NCBI RefSeq assembly: GCF_016920785.2
Contig: NW_024609835.1
Span: 27,663,297-27,727,296, forward strand
Origin: Ixodes scapularis
Taxonomy: Eukaryota > Arthropoda > Arachnida > Ixodida > Ixodidae
Direction: 5' to 3'
DNA: 64,000 bases
Part shown: positions 21,151 through 32,485 of the stretch, piece after piece
How the letters are laid out: each line of letters starts with the position of its first letter
Position numbering within the stretch: position 1 is the stretch's first letter
Made by a program: the position numbers and the translations under genes
The notes under the pieces: model-generated
Database searches by the model: none
Told to the model about the DNA's origin: nothing
Seen by the model: only the letters and a program-made list of their open reading frames with translations

Positions 21151-22590
21151 GCCATTTTTCCGCCCCATCGTCTTTTTTTGCATTTTGAAGGGCGCGCAAT
21201 CCGGTGTCACTCAGCTCGAGCGCGGAGCTCTGGATAATGCAGAGACGCCATTTTACCGCCCAAGTCACGCACCGCGTGCGCGAGCGCGTCACGCGCTGGC
21301 ACATCCAGGGCAACAATGTATGTCTTCACCCTGCAGCAGACAGACATGTAGGCACTCTATTTTATATAAACTTTTGATAGGCACCAGTGCGCCCCATATA
21401 GGTAATTAAGTTTCGAACACTCACAGGCAGCTATTTCAGGAGAAATGAAGATTGCGCGTGCGCAGCTTTGATGGGCTCTCAGGATGCGCAAGCACACGTG
21501 CGCCCATAGCTTTGAGCATAGCCTACTTTATTCTATAAAGCCTGTCAAATCGCGAGAGAACATGGCCGCTGTAAACAGAGTAAACGTTTTATTGAATCAC
21601 CGAGTTCGATGCCCGCGATTAGCGCCTCTCACCCAGCCCGTTTTTCTCGTACTGAATAGACCGATGTCACCAAGCGAACTGCGCAGGCGCGCGCATTCCG
21701 GAAGTGGTGCCGCCGCCATGCTACTTGTAGTCATCCCTTCCCAGCTTCCCGGCTACATACGGCTGCGCGCACGTACATCATCATGGATTATCATTTGGCA
21801 CGCCCCGGTATCACCTTGATTCTCTTGCATGTTTTTACTTCATAAGATTGTGTTGTTTGTGATGCCTTACTTTCCTCAGCGAGTGCAGAAAAGCAGTTCC
21901 AGTCGTCTTATCGCTTTAGAATCGCTTTGTCGTCTGCTTCGTCGTCGTCTGCTTCTTCGTCTTCGTGAACGCGTGAGCCCACTGCCGTTCACGGGGTAAT
22001 CCCACTGCGGCCGCGGAAAAAACAAAACAAAAAAACAACGGCGCGACTACTCGAGCATTCCGACTCCTCAGACGTCTCAATTACCTTGAAAACAAGTGAA
22101 CATCTAGTGGAATAGCAAACAAGAAGAAAATTCGAGGGACCATCGGCTCGGTGTAGCACCACGGAACAGCATCAAATGTGGTGAAGAACTGAGCTTGGTG
22201 GTGCTCAGTCTTGTGCGTAACGTTTAATCAGCCATCAAGTAAGAGCAGCTAAATAGACTTTCTCGGTCAGCGATAGTTTTCTAGAAGTTGTTTTATTCTG
22301 GTTGACATCCTGTGCGACAGGGTGCAGATGAACTGCAGGAGAAGCCTGCACACAAAGAACTGATCTACAGAAAGGCCATGCCTAACGCGCCGTAATAACT
22401 GGCGTCTATCAAAAAGAAGCAACCATGCCAGATACCTGAGAGCTTGGGGTGGAGATGATTTTTCGTGCGAAGTTTCTATTCAGTTTTATTTTGTTTGCGC
22501 AAGATCCAAACGCTAACAGTCGCCCGACAGGGGAAGCTTTTTTCTGCGGTCTCGACTGGTGCTAGGGCAAAATGGATCAGTAACACCAGC
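21151..22590. other. Intronic sequence without recognised content
   Basis: No frame or repeat could be assigned. A GTCGTCTGCTTCTTCGTC-like run at about 21925-21965 is low-complexity. The segment may include older decayed repeats. Confidence 0.4.
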
Positions 22591-23392
22591 TTAATAGACC
22601 ACCACAAAATGAATGAGGTTCGTTTGTTACATTTTTGGCGGTAATTACGTCTTGCACTTCTAAATTGCATTATGTAATGTTTTCGCGTTTGTATGGAAAA
22701 AAAATGAAGGCTGCTTCCGAAAAAAAAGTTGTTTTATTAAAGTGGTGCATATCGGGAATCGCTGCTCTTTTTTAGTGACTGTCCTGATCTTTTGAAGCAG
22801 AGTTGTGCTTGAAACATGTCGTCGCAATAACAGTTATAACCATAAAATACACCGAGTAAGAAGTTTATTAAAAACGGCCTTCGCAAAGCAGTGCGGAGGT
22901 CCTATTTGAGATAGACCAACGAATAGGCCGCTACGGAGCAAATGATCAGAGAGATTACAGCTTACGGGACACTTCGGCACGCTTTATGTCTCGTGCTCTG
23001 TAATCATACATATTTTAGCTGGCGTGCAATAATTGGATATAAATTATGAAGCAAATCGCGAAACAAATCGTAAAACGCTATTTTTCCTGCCGCTCTGTCC
23101 GGCTCTGTCGACCTTTCTTTGACATGCTTCTTTCTTGTGGGAATACATAATATCCGAGGCCTTTTTGCCTGGTGCTGTTATTATAGCTCCGTGGCATACA
23201 ACATGTGAAGCCACCGATTGAAAACAATGAGTGAGCACCTGGCTAAAAGTCTCGTGCTAACCCGAAAATTTCCAAACGCCGGGCGTACAATGCGCACCGA
23301 CGCGGCCGGAAAACTAGGGAGAACTACAGGTACCAGAATGCACCGCGGCAGCGGTGGCGTCGCGCAACTCCTCGCAAGATCGGTCTATTAAG
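22591..23392. mobile_element. Inverted-repeat element of the AATAGACC family, 0.8 kb
   Basis: The left end TTAATAGACC and the right end GGTCTATTAA are inverted. The right end AAGATCGGTCTATT is shared with the MITE at 28001-28220. No coding sequence is seen; the call depends on short ends and is tentative. Confidence 0.4.
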
Positions 23393-23439
23393 AGCGCTCA
23401 AAAATGTGGTTCGCTGCCAGGAAAGGGGGGGGGGGGGGG

Positions 23440-24392
23440 GTGACCCATTCCCCCCAGCTGCCTGGTCTGAGTGTTACTGGCAAAGCGTTGATGGAAGAAA
23501 CTTTCGGGCATTCCCACAGCCGATGTTTGTTATTGGGGTAAAGGCCGCAGTGTCTGCATGTGGGTGTGTGTGGTGCACCTCTGAAGTAGTGTTTGTCATG
23601 TTCTGTGAATCGTGTGTTGGTTTGTGCGCGTCTGATAATTGTGGCGTGCGTGTGAAGGACGTTTTAGAGAGTGTGACATTGTCCCTAAGTTCTTTTAGTA
23701 TGCGTGTTCTGGATTTGAGTAGTATCTTTCTGTGGTCGTATAGGACGTAGGTTGTCGGCCAGGGAGTTGAAATGCCTTGTGGGTCGCTTTATCGGGCGAG
23801 CTCGTTGGCTCTAACGTTCATTTTAATTCATAGGTTCCGAGGGACGCATGTGATAGTGACTTTTGCACAGGAACTTTCTGTCATGGTTTTTTTATAATGC
23901 GGTCATGATGCACAGGGGTAGAGTATTGTTTCTGAAGTCTCAAAGGGCTCCTTGGCTATCCGTTCGGATGGCGATGGGATCTTTTCTGTCGTGTGAGGTA
24001 ATAGCTTCGGCTGTTCCTTGTATTTCCAGTGCGGTTGGAGAAGGGGCGCTAGTGTGGCTGTGGCTGCTTTCGGTTCGAGGGCTTACTACCGCTGCGTCGC
24101 CGCTCTTTGTGTTGTGGTTGTAGCTTGCCTCCGTGTAATAATATGTAGTGGCTATGTCTGCGGAATCACTGTTCCGCTCAATACGTTTCTTGTGTTGGTC
24201 TCTTCTTCCTTGGTTGAATTTTGGGTTCATGTGCTTCGGAATGGGTTTAGTTTCAAGCCTGGAGATCAGGTCCCACGGGCGTGGTTGTTCTGGGATTGAA
24301 GGTGGTGTGGAGTTTTCGAATCTTATGCTTAAGACCTGGGCTCTGCATTGTTGAGATGTTTGAAGTTGTTTTTGTCGAGCTGCTCTGTGCAC
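23440..24392 (-). pseudogene. LINE-C RNase H and C-terminal zinc motif
   Basis: TEASYNHNTKSGDAAVVSP (first acidic site changed from Asp to Glu), LEIQGTAEAI and IRTDSQGALRNF are RNase H motifs; then a stretch ending CRHCGLYPNNKHRLWECP near 23500, the C-x2-C-x7-H-x4-C motif that closes many I-type ORF2 proteins. Stops interrupt it. Confidence 0.7.
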
Positions 24393-24799
24393 AGGGATTG
24401 TCTTCGAAAGTGTTGAAAACTCCAGCGACTTGAAGTTTTTTTAGGGGCGTGTATTGAGCTACGCAGAGCGCGATTTCAGGTAGCCTTACGTAGTTTCCAT
24501 TCTAGTTTCTTAGTCTGTGTTTTGGTCAGGCTTATGTGTGGCGCAACGCACATGACTCTAGATGTGATCAGGACCTTTATGGTCTTGCGTAATTCATGTT
24601 CTTTGAGTCCGTGCTTCTTGCGGGTTATTTTTCTTTACATATGTGTCATTTGATTGATTTGGTTGGTAATTATGTTGGACCATCTGTCGGATTTCCCATT
24701 CTTTCCGAGGTAAAATCCGAGTATCTTGGTGCACTTTTGTCTCCGGATGTTGCGCGAGCCGTGTGGATTCCCGTGTTTTTCTGCGTCTTTGGTGTTGCT

Positions 24800-25807
24800 C
24801 TTGATAACTAATATGAACTTCGATTTTCAGGGGAGCATTTGAGTCTTATGGTGCGAATTTTATACTTGGAGGGTGTCCAGTCCTTTTTGAAGAATTGCAT
24901 CCTGGTGGGCTGGGGATCGTCGGTTGCTCCACAGGATATCGTATCCATAGGGGCCGAAGAGGAGTTCGGGTATGGTTCGGAGGAGGGTTGGTAGGGTCCT
25001 TCAGAGCGAGGTTGAAAAGTGCAAAAGAAAGGATTGCACTTTTGGTACACCTGCGTGGAGGAAATTTGGGGCTAGTGTGGTCTCCTATTTCGACCTCAAT
25101 GCTTCTGCCTGTGAGAAAGTCTCGGATGTAATTGTAGAGTCTCTTACCCGGTCTTGTCTGTCCTAGTTTATCAAAAATTTCATAATGGTACACATTGTCG
25201 AAAGATTTCTCTATCTCGACTCCAGCTATGACGCGGGTCTGTGCTGTGCTGGCGCGGTCATATACTTTGTGCTGAAGGCATGTCATGGTGTCTTGAGTAG
25301 ATACGTGACGGAAAAATCCGGTCATGGTGTGGTGTAGAATGTTTAAGTTCTCTAGATGCCATTCAAGGCGTTGTAAGATCATGCATTCTGCAACTTTATG
25401 CATGAAGTCAGTGAAATTGGCCTTAGGTTATGTATCTGATCCGGTGGTTCGTTGGGCTTCGGAATGGGGATGATCACGGCTTCTTTCCATTATTGGGGTA
25501 TCTCCCCTCTTTCCCATGCTTGGTTGATTTGTTCAAGGAGGGAGTCGAACTAATTTTCCGGTACGCTCTTGATCATGGCATACGTAATGTCATCTTTGCC
25601 GGGTCTCGTATTTCTCGTGATGCCGTACAAAGCCATGAGCATCTCTTCTTTGCTGAAAGAAGAATTTATATCAGTATTCTCGTCATCAGGGTTCTCCCCT
25701 ATAGGTATTTGGGTGGTATTTGGGTGGTGAGGGGGATTTGGATTTGTTGGGTAGAGGAGGTCTTCTAGTTCACAGGCTATATTCTCTGGTGGTTTGTTGC
25801 TCTTCAC
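24800..25807 (-). pseudogene. LINE-C reverse transcriptase fragment
   Basis: NTRPGKDDITYAMIKSVPEN marks the fingers. After a break the frame from 25403 reads LQRLEWHLENLNILHHTMTG, FFRHVSTQDTM, GVEIEKSFDNVYHYEI and RRCTKSAILS. The palm Asp of FDIxKAFD is changed (EIEKSFD), and the catalytic YADD box is lost near 24890, where only ATDDP remains in another frame. The enzyme is dead. Confidence 0.8.
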
Positions 25808-26009
25808 TTGGAGTCGTTCTAAGCTGTGTCGGGGTTCGCCCTGTCTGAGCAGTGTTCGCTGTATTTGCCAAACTCGGGGCGTGTGTAATTGGCCGTTTAA
25901 GCCATTTCACACCTGGATCAAGCTTTTGGTGACAAATTTATGTGCGTAATCTTGAGCTTTTTTTGTGACGAGCTGGATGTCTTTCCTTAGATATTTGTTT
26001 GTCCCTTCC

Positions 26010-26660
26010 CTTCCCTCCCTTCCCTTTTTGGATGTACTGGTAACCAGGAATGGCAGTGGGCTAAGCTTCTCTGTTTACAGGAAGCCAACTCATACTGGCA
26101 GATACTTGGGGTTTGATTCCCACCACCCCCGATGTCATAAAGCGTCGGTGGCCTCTGCACTCTTCAGGCGCGCCTTCGCCACCTGCTCCACAAAGAAAAG
26201 CCTCCAGGAGGAAATCAAGGTCGTCACATCGGATCTCCGCAAGAACGGCTACACTAAACGGTTTATTCTTCGGATACTCGAGAAATCAAGGCATCCACCC
26301 CTAGGGCGCAGCAGTCCCCCTTCCGATCGCGTCTGTGTCCCCTACATTAGCCGCACCAGCGAGACCCTTTCCCGCGTCCTCGGTCGCTACGGGATCGCGG
26401 TGACTCATAAGCCCGTGTCGACAATCGGTCATTGCCTCCCCCTCGCGAAGGATCGGCCCCCCAAAGAAAGGGCCCAAGGCTTGGTCTACCGCATACCTTG
26501 CAAGGATTGCCCGGCTTCATACGTTGGCGAAAGTAAGAACTTCGCAGAGAGGCTTACGCGACACAGATATGATGTTCGGAAGAAGGATGTGGAGACGAGA
26601 GCCCTCGCGGAGCACGCAGAAGCAGCCGGCCACACTGTCGACTTCGAGGGAAGCACCGCA
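26010..26660 (+). pseudogene. PLE reverse transcriptase C-terminus and GIY-YIG endonuclease
   Basis: One open frame reads FLDVLVTRNGSGLSFSVYRK, PTHTGRYL, SHHPRCHKASV (the conserved PLE RT end), a linker, then GLVYRIPCKDCPASYVGES with the GIY-YIG core and the CxxC-type zinc link, ERLTRHR (catalytic Arg) and LAEHAEAAGHTVDFE. The N-terminal RT palm (with its catalytic Asp residues) is absent, so this is a 5'-truncated insertion. The frame continues to 26795 only through a local duplication. Confidence 0.85.
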
Positions 26661-26846
26661 CGCGCACGCGCTTTTCCCTTGACCTTGACCGCCCTTTCGC
26701 CATACTTGGGGGGCACTGTTTTCTTGCGACACTTGCGACACTTGCGACACTTGCGACACAAAGGGTGTGCGCACGCGCACACCCTTTTCCCTTGACTTTG
26801 ACCGCCCTTTCGCCATTCTTGGGGGGCACTGTTTTCTTGCGACACT
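26658..26846 (+). repeat. 79-nt tandem duplication with (CTTGCGACA)n inside the PLE
   Basis: TTTTCCCTTGACCTTGACCG to CTGTTTTCTTGCGACAC occurs at about 26671-26734 and again at 26784-26846. Between them are four CTTGCGACA repeats and the palindrome AAGGGTGTGCGCACGCGCACACCCTT (centre about 26772). It breaks the C-terminus of the PLE protein. Confidence 0.85.
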
Positions 26847-27129
26847 AATCTGTTTCCATGGGAGAAGGCGAGTCCGGTTGCCCTCCATTTGTAGTAGGCG
26901 GCGAAACCGTCATGAGGCGCTCCTTACTGGAAAAAGGTCCATTGGCGAAAGCGGCTCTTGGTTGAGTCCTGGTTTATCCAGCGCACAAAGGGGAACGTGA
27001 ATCGTTCTTCGGGCTCCCTGCCCAGCAGCTACGTCTCGGGACTGCGCGACGTGAGCAAAGCCCCCTACATCCGTATGTGCACTTAGACGACACGTGTTCT
27101 TTTCGTCACTCACCCGTGAGCAAGGGACC

Positions 27130-27178
27130 GAACTGGTCCCGAAACGTCGGGTAAATGTTTATTAAATTTTTGGTTAGA
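27130..27178 (+). other. PLE 3' hairpin with hammerhead-like core
   Basis: From 27112 the sequence reads GTGAGCAA, GGGACC, loop GAACT, GGTCCC, GAAACGTCGGG, followed by TAAATG. The stem-GAAAC order matches hammerhead ribozymes of PLEs, but the CUGANGA box appears as GUGAGCA, so catalysis is doubtful. Confidence 0.4.
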
Positions 27179-27695
27179 GTCCCTATTTTTCGCTTCATCA
27201 TTTTTCCAGCGTTTGACTAATTTTTGTCTTGTTTCCCATAGCTCAAGTAGGTGTCTGTCTATTTGGAGGTGGACTTCGGTCGTGGCGACGTTCTTTGTGA
27301 GTTTTTTGTGTGCTTGCTTTACTGACTCAGCCCATTCTGATGGGTGTTTCGGGGCCCCTCCGCTTTCTAGCAGTTCTCTTATTTTCTCCCATTTAATAAT
27401 GTGTATTGCCCGGCCTTTTGAATTCTGTTGTGATCCTTGTTCGTGCTCGAGGGTGATGATGATGATGTGGGGATCGCTGCCTAGATCTTTCATGGTGTTC
27501 TCCTTTTCGGGTCTGTTAAAGCCTGTGTGCCATGTCAGATCTGGGTTCGTGTCCTTTTCAACACTGTTGCTTTTCCGCGTGGGCAGTGTGGTGTCGTTCA
27601 GAAGTGTGAGTTGACTTCGTGTAGTCTCGCTTTCTAGTTTTCGCGCGTTCGGTTTTTTTATGCAATAAAACTTTGGTTCGGGCTAGTTGGTTCAT

Positions 27696-27830
27696 ATCGA
27701 TTAAAAGGTTAAAAGGCGCGAACAAAGAGGACGAAAAAGACACACGTACGACAGGATTGGCGCCTGTCCGTGTCGTACGCGTGTCTTTTATCGTCATGTT
27801 TGTTTTGCGCTTTTTAACCTTTTAATCGAT
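27696..27830. repeat. Foldback palindrome, arms of about 65 bp
   Basis: ATCGATTAAAAGGTTAAAAG at the left pairs with CTTTTTAACCTTTTAATCGAT at the right, and GACACACGTACGACAGG pairs with its complement near the centre (about 27763). Arms are imperfect outside these blocks. Confidence 0.85.
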
Positions 27831-28000
27831 TGTTTATGATCATAGCCCCATGCGACGTTGTGGCTATTTAAGTCGCCTGCAATGATTAGATATTTTCGTT
27901 TGTGTTTGTTTCTTACTTGTTTGATCCATCTTGTGAGGGGTATCTAGTAACCTGGGGTCCAGTAGGTGCTGATAGTTATTGTCCTGGCTTTCTCCTGTTG

Positions 28001-28220
28001 CAATAGACCAACCTCATCAGCCAGTTTGACTACGTCACAGCTGCCGCAATGCATCGAGAAAACTTTAGTATTTTTGCACGTGCAACAACCTCGCTGGAGC
28101 TTTGCGCGTGTAGAGCACGAGATGGCATGAGCCCTCGCATGCACGGCCTATTGCCTTTCGTGAACTAAAGTTATGGCGGCGTTACGCATGCGCCGAACGC
28201 TTAGTAAGATCGGTCTATTG
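28001..28220. mobile_element. MITE of the AATAGACC family inside LINE-C
   Basis: CAATAGACC at the left and GGTCTATTG at the right are inverted ends. LINE-C endonuclease coding sequence lies on both sides and reads on when the 220 bp are removed. The right end AAGATCGGTCTATT is also found at 23377-23390. Confidence 0.7.
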
Positions 28221-28839
28221 GCATTCTACTGCTACCTGTTCTTGTCTGTTTGTGTTGTAATGGTGTGATTCTAATTGTACAGACCTTTCCAAGAAAGGGC
28301 TACTGGCCGGTTTCATTTTCAGTGTTTGTGCGTATGGCGCGTGTATTCCTCGCTTCTTGGTGCGACGAACATGCGGGTGCTTGACTGAGGACTTGTAAAT
28401 ATTGGAATGGTGTATAGCGCGTATGTAATTGGCCACGTAAGTGGTGATCATGGTGGGTGTTTGTTGTGCTTGAGTAAGGGGATTGCCACGAGTAGGTTGG
28501 CGTTTCCGTGTGATGCAGGGTTGTGTGAAATTCCGGTATACTGGAGTCGCCATTTGTTTCCTGAAGGAGTACGATGTCAGGTTTCGTAGTGGCTCGTTTG
28601 ATGGTTTGGATGATAGGGCTCCTTTTTTTCCCAGAAACCTCGGCAGTTCTATTGCCATATGGTGGACTTATGTATGTTAGGGTTGTCTCGCAGCTGTGTA
28701 GGGTAAAGGCGATAAGAGAAGAGGGGGTGTGCAGGCGCTCTCTCGGGCAGCGCCAAAGAATGCCCCAGTGGTATATCGTGAAAACACAAAAACGCTCCTT
28801 TTTTTTCTTCAGGAAAGGAGCTCTTTTGGCACATTGATA

Positions 28840-29690
28840 CTTTAGACCCATGTTGTCGTAAAAAAAACTATCTCCAAACTCCGGCTTAAAAACATGCTTT
28901 TCGTGCAAGGCTCGTCAAATTATGGGGCGCTGGAGAAATTCAGGCCTCTGCGTTAAGTCCTTATTTCGAACTCTCTTGGTTAGCCTTCCGCCCATTGAAA
29001 ATCATGCGGGAAGGGCCTTAAAACGCACTTGGTACCGCTGCGCCGCAGCGTGCTTAGCAACGTTACTAAAACACTCAGTTGGAAAACTCGCCGTCGAAAC
29101 CTGGGCCGCTGGCGTCCACCGAGATTGAGCTAAATACGACAACAGCGCCGCTCTTTATCATTTGTCGGTACTGTGGTCACTTTGAGCTTTTTGGAAAGCA
29201 TGTTTTTGCGTAAAAACAAACGGAAAAGACTTTTTTTTGTATGAAATTTATTGGAGTTTAGTACAAAATGAAGGGTGCGTGATGTTTTTAAAATCTTTAG
29301 TTTGCAAGGTTTTGCGGCAAAAATAATATTGTTTTTATGCAATCATGCCTCAGCGGTGCTTTCAGGTAGCGCGTCCCGACCTAGGTGCAGTTTAACTTTG
29401 GTAGTAAGACGCGGCGTATCCGCTTGTGGAAACAGGGGTGGCACCCCTGAAAACTCTTCTACTGTATCTCTTACGGCGCCAAAATGGCCGGTGAAAGCCA
29501 AAATACTAGTAACGTGCGGTTCCTCGAATGGCCGCTGCGGGAGAGATGGTGGCCACGTATTAGCTCGGTGCTCGAGGACAAATCGGGGCCACTTTTTCAA
29601 AGCAGTCTCGACAGTTTCTCAACTGAGTGGTTTAATAACGTTGGTTCTTAGGCAACATAAAGTTCGTCTGCTTTCCTCGCCGTAACCATC
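28840..29690 (-). repeat. Dispersed repeat, minus copy (partner at 37280-37530)
   Basis: Read on the minus strand, AACATGGGTCTAAAGTATC, AATTTGACGAGCCTT, AATAAGGACTTAACGCAGA and CAGACGAACTTTATGTTGC all occur, in the same order (from the last to the first) as in 37280-37530 on the plus strand. This copy has about 600 bp more between the CTTCCCGCATG and the TATGTTGC blocks. No coding frame is supported. Confidence 0.7.
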
Positions 29691-30600
29691 GCAACGAGCG
29701 CCGAATGCATGGAAGCACGCACGGTACCACCGCGTGTAGCCAGCAACAGCTGACGCCATTTTACGAACGCCGTCTGCTGGCCGAAGCCGAACGCGGTGTG
29801 TCAGATCAACCGCCTTCGCCGGTGCGCCGCTGGCAAAGACGACGAAGCTGAGACACGTCGACGACGATTGAGCAAGCAACAGCACCGCGGGACGACTGCA
29901 ACGGCGGAATTTATTGGGATCAAAGGCGCGAAATAAGCAAGAACATTTTTTATTTGAATCATAACGCGCGATATCCAAGTTGAGGACTACATACCTTTGC
30001 TGGGTCTTTCCTGTAAACGTTTTACAGAGACACGGCAGCATAGGAAGAGCGCCCTTCAAACGACATAATAATAATTATTAAAAACTGCCGGACCTCCGCT
30101 GGAAACTCTGAGGCACGGTGGAGTGATTGTCGCGATGATAAATCTAAAGAAACAAAATAAATAGCCCAATGGTCGTCGGCGGCGTCATGAGGCCTCGCCG
30201 AGTGCGGAGTATAATGGTCTTGGCTGTACGGTATTTATTGTTCATTCTTACTTTTCTTTTCTTTTAGACTACCTCGAATTCTGACGCCAAGACTCCATCC
30301 CTCCATCTTTCCAACGCGTTGTTTTTTATTGAATTAACAAATCAGCTTCAAATAAAGGTCGTGGCACCCCCTAGGGTAAAGAAACAAAGAAGAAAACAAA
30401 CAAGGAACATTGCGAGCAACACCTCTCATCAAAGAACACGCCGCCCGAGAACGGCTCCCTTCCTTTGTAGGACGCCCTCGTGAATGTACGGAGCGCCATA
30501 CGGTCTGCACTCGAAAGTGACCCCCATAAGGCCGCTGCCATTGTACACAAATTTGACCACTCATCACGTAACCAAACCAAATACGTGACGTCACAGGAAA
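29691..30600. other. Intronic sequence without recognised genes
   Basis: No protein or RNA gene could be supported. The stretch at about 30520-30620 (GGCCGCTGCCATTGTACA, CACGTAACC) matches the reverse strand of 53124-53445, where a MITE interrupts it. Confidence 0.5.
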
Positions 30601-30609
30601 AACGGCAGC

Positions 30610-31690
30610 GCTCAGGCAGCGGCTGGCCCCAGCTGGGCCGGAGCTTGTCGGCGGAGCTTGTCGGATGCTTTGTTCGTTGTCATTCGTCTCGGCGAGTTGA
30701 TTTCAGACGCGGAAGCCGTCATATGAGGCCGGTCGAAAGCGACCTCAGAGTTCAGCTTGGTATCTGACGTAGGTATAACGTGAAAATACGGAGGAACGGT
30801 GTGCATTTTGCTGGTGACCGACGGGGATATTGCCACGAAAGAGAGAATTGACCCTACGTTGCTCGGACCTCGGATTGATTCGGATACCGCTAGGATAAAT
30901 CTTAAGGCGACGTTTCTGTGCTCTCGTTGACCATCGGAATCTCTAAGGTCTGCAGTGAAGCATGTGCAATATATTTGGATACACAGCTTAGCGACGGAAA
31001 TTGTGCGAGTCGTACTTGGCAGTGTGCAATCGTGATGCCAAGTCGTTCAAATGACCGAAAACTCACTTTGGTTCTGCTGTGCACCGGAGAGCTACCTTGG
31101 AGCTTCTAGTTCCCGCGCCGTGCTAAATGATACTGTGCTGCTTCCCAAATTGTTCTGGCGTAGACGTGCACTTTCACGGAGCACAGGTGTTGCAGTTGGT
31201 ATTGATTCCGCTGGTCTGTCGCACGTTTCGTCGACACAAAAGTTTAATCAACACTCGTTACGCGAATTGCAAGCTGTATGGACATTTCATCGCGCGTGTT
31301 ACCTACCGAGTCCACCCATCCACGAAGCTTTGCCACGACAGTCTGCAGCGGCATTAGCAGAAAAGTGGTCCCACATTTATTTCAGTTCCGCTCGTCCACG
31401 AAAGTCGCCAAATTCTGAAGGAGGGGATTTATTCAGACAGAATGCCACTAAAGCAGTGCAGCTTCTTTAGTGTTCAGGATAGGCTCTCTTCTATCCGTTT
31501 TGTTATATTGTCACGGATGCCTGCTCCAGTCCTATTTTCTATCAATATTTACTATTCTGAAAAGTTCCAGGCCATGCTCAGCTGTCATCTATGCTCTGGT
31601 GGAGGTGCTGCGTACTTTACTCATAGCCCTCCACTCTGTGTGGACCCAGGCGCGATAGCCGAGATGCCCGATAACGAGAGACGGGTGACG
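30610..31690 (+). mobile_element. Gypsy-type element, 5' region (LTR/leader), plus copy
   Basis: This 1.1-kb segment is homologous over its whole length to 43080-44300 on the minus strand (for example TCCAAGGTC-type, GAGTTCAGC, TGTGCAATCGTG, CACTTTCATGGAGCACAGG and TGTCACGGATGC blocks, allowing mismatches). It precedes gag sequence on the plus strand. In the partner copy a TATATAAAG box is preserved, which suggests an LTR promoter. LTR limits were not resolved. Confidence 0.6.
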
Positions 31691-31694
31691 GATT

Positions 31695-32200
31695 ATTCCG
31701 CGTCTTAAAGCCCCTGCGAGCCGTGAACCAAGCCCTATACTTAGCCTAGTACAAAAACCGCAAGACGAGTGAGTACAACAAGGATGAACCTCAGAAATAC
31801 ACCACGAAGAACCTGAAATCTGAGCCAGTCGCTGCTACCAACAAGAACCACCAGAATTCGGTCTTTTGATAGAGAAACCGAAGCTGACTAAGCCACCAAT
31901 GACAAACCTGTAGCAGCAAACCGCATCCGCTCCCACCACTGCTTGCATGCCCGTCGCACCTTACACTACGATGCCCTTTCACGCTAGGTGTATGAAGACA
32001 TCGAGGGCTGGATTGAACAATATGACCGTGTCGCCCGCCACAGTGGGTGACGGACAACCAGCTCCTGCAGAACCTATACTTCTCGTGGAAGAAACTGACA
32101 GGCACTGGTTTGAGGACCACGAATCTTCCTTAACGTCGTGGGAAGTTTGTGAGATCGAGCTGAAGTGCACGCTCATCTTTTTATAATATCTTTTTATGAT
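31695..32200 (+). pseudogene. Gypsy gag, N-terminal fragment
   Basis: VYEDIEGWIEQYDRVARHSG (31988-32047) followed after a frameshift by EETDRHWFEDHESSLTSWE is the conserved retrotransposon gag core. Upstream the frame contains KTSEYNKDEP and KYTTKNLKSEPV, which also occurs in the minus copy near 43130. Frameshifts make it non-functional. Gag continues at 33870 beyond an insertion. Confidence 0.7.
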
Positions 32201-32229
32201 ATTCAACCAGTCTTTGCTTTAGGGGTCAT

Positions 32230-32485
32230 TAAGGGGGATCCACACGAAGGAGAAATCCGCCACTTTCCTCCGCGGAGCGCGCATCACGTGAGACATACGT
32301 CATCCCTTTTTGACGCCTCGCTGGCCTCGCGCCGCCGTTCTCCTCCGTGGCGGAAGCGCGGAGGCTTCGTGCTGTCAGCATGCGAGCTCCGCCGGTGCAC
32401 GCGGCGGAGCCGGGGACGGAGTTTTCCGGGATGTTGACGTCACGACATCCGTCCGCGGAGTTCTCCTTCGTGTGGATACCCCTTT
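32230..32485. mobile_element. MITE with inverted ends, next to LINE-D
   Basis: GGGGGATCCACACGAAGGAG and CTCCTTCGTGTGGATACCCC are inverted ends of a GC-rich 255-bp element. It lies exactly at the 5' boundary of LINE-D coding sequence. Confidence 0.8.

Larger units (their letters stand above)
25990..27178 (+). mobile_element. 5'-truncated Penelope-like element (PLE) inserted in LINE-C
   Basis: A plus-strand insert splits LINE-C between its endonuclease and reverse transcriptase. It starts in the PLE reverse transcriptase C-terminus and continues through a GIY-YIG endonuclease, the defining architecture of Penelope-like elements. The 3' end carries GGGACCGAACTGGTCCCGAA, a short hairpin before GAAACGTCGGG, as in PLE ends that hold hammerhead-type ribozyme motifs. 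Confidence 0.85.
27180..28660 (-). pseudogene. LINE-C endonuclease fragments
   Basis: In minus-strand frames: a NCRGF start (preceded by a stop where Trp is expected), KPDIVLLQET (the E motif), TITISTYWTPGY, LIIAGDLNSHNVAWGYD and DLGSDPHIIIITLE, the usual APE endonuclease series. They are spread over several frames and interrupted by a MITE at 28001-28220 and a foldback at 27696-27830. The linker RLLELWETRQKLVKRWKND precedes the Penelope insertion. Confidence 0.75.
23405..28690 (-). mobile_element. LINE-C: decayed non-LTR element with RNase H, heavily nested
   Basis: On the minus strand, endonuclease, reverse transcriptase, RNase H and a terminal CCHC-like motif occur in that order from about 28660 down to 23440, the layout of I/R1-type LINEs. 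The copy is broken by stops, by a Penelope-like element (about 25990-27178), a foldback (27696-27830) and a MITE (28001-28220). A run of 16 G at 23426-23441 marks its 3' end region. Inactive. Confidence 0.8.

Noticed and set aside
26486..26888. Minus-strand open frames over the Penelope-like element
   Set aside because: They are antisense to the GIY-YIG coding frame and consist of low-complexity repeat translations.
29275..30059. Several 80-145 codon frames on both strands
   Set aside because: They fall in a dispersed repeat (partner at 37280-37530), show no motif and are not kept between the copies.
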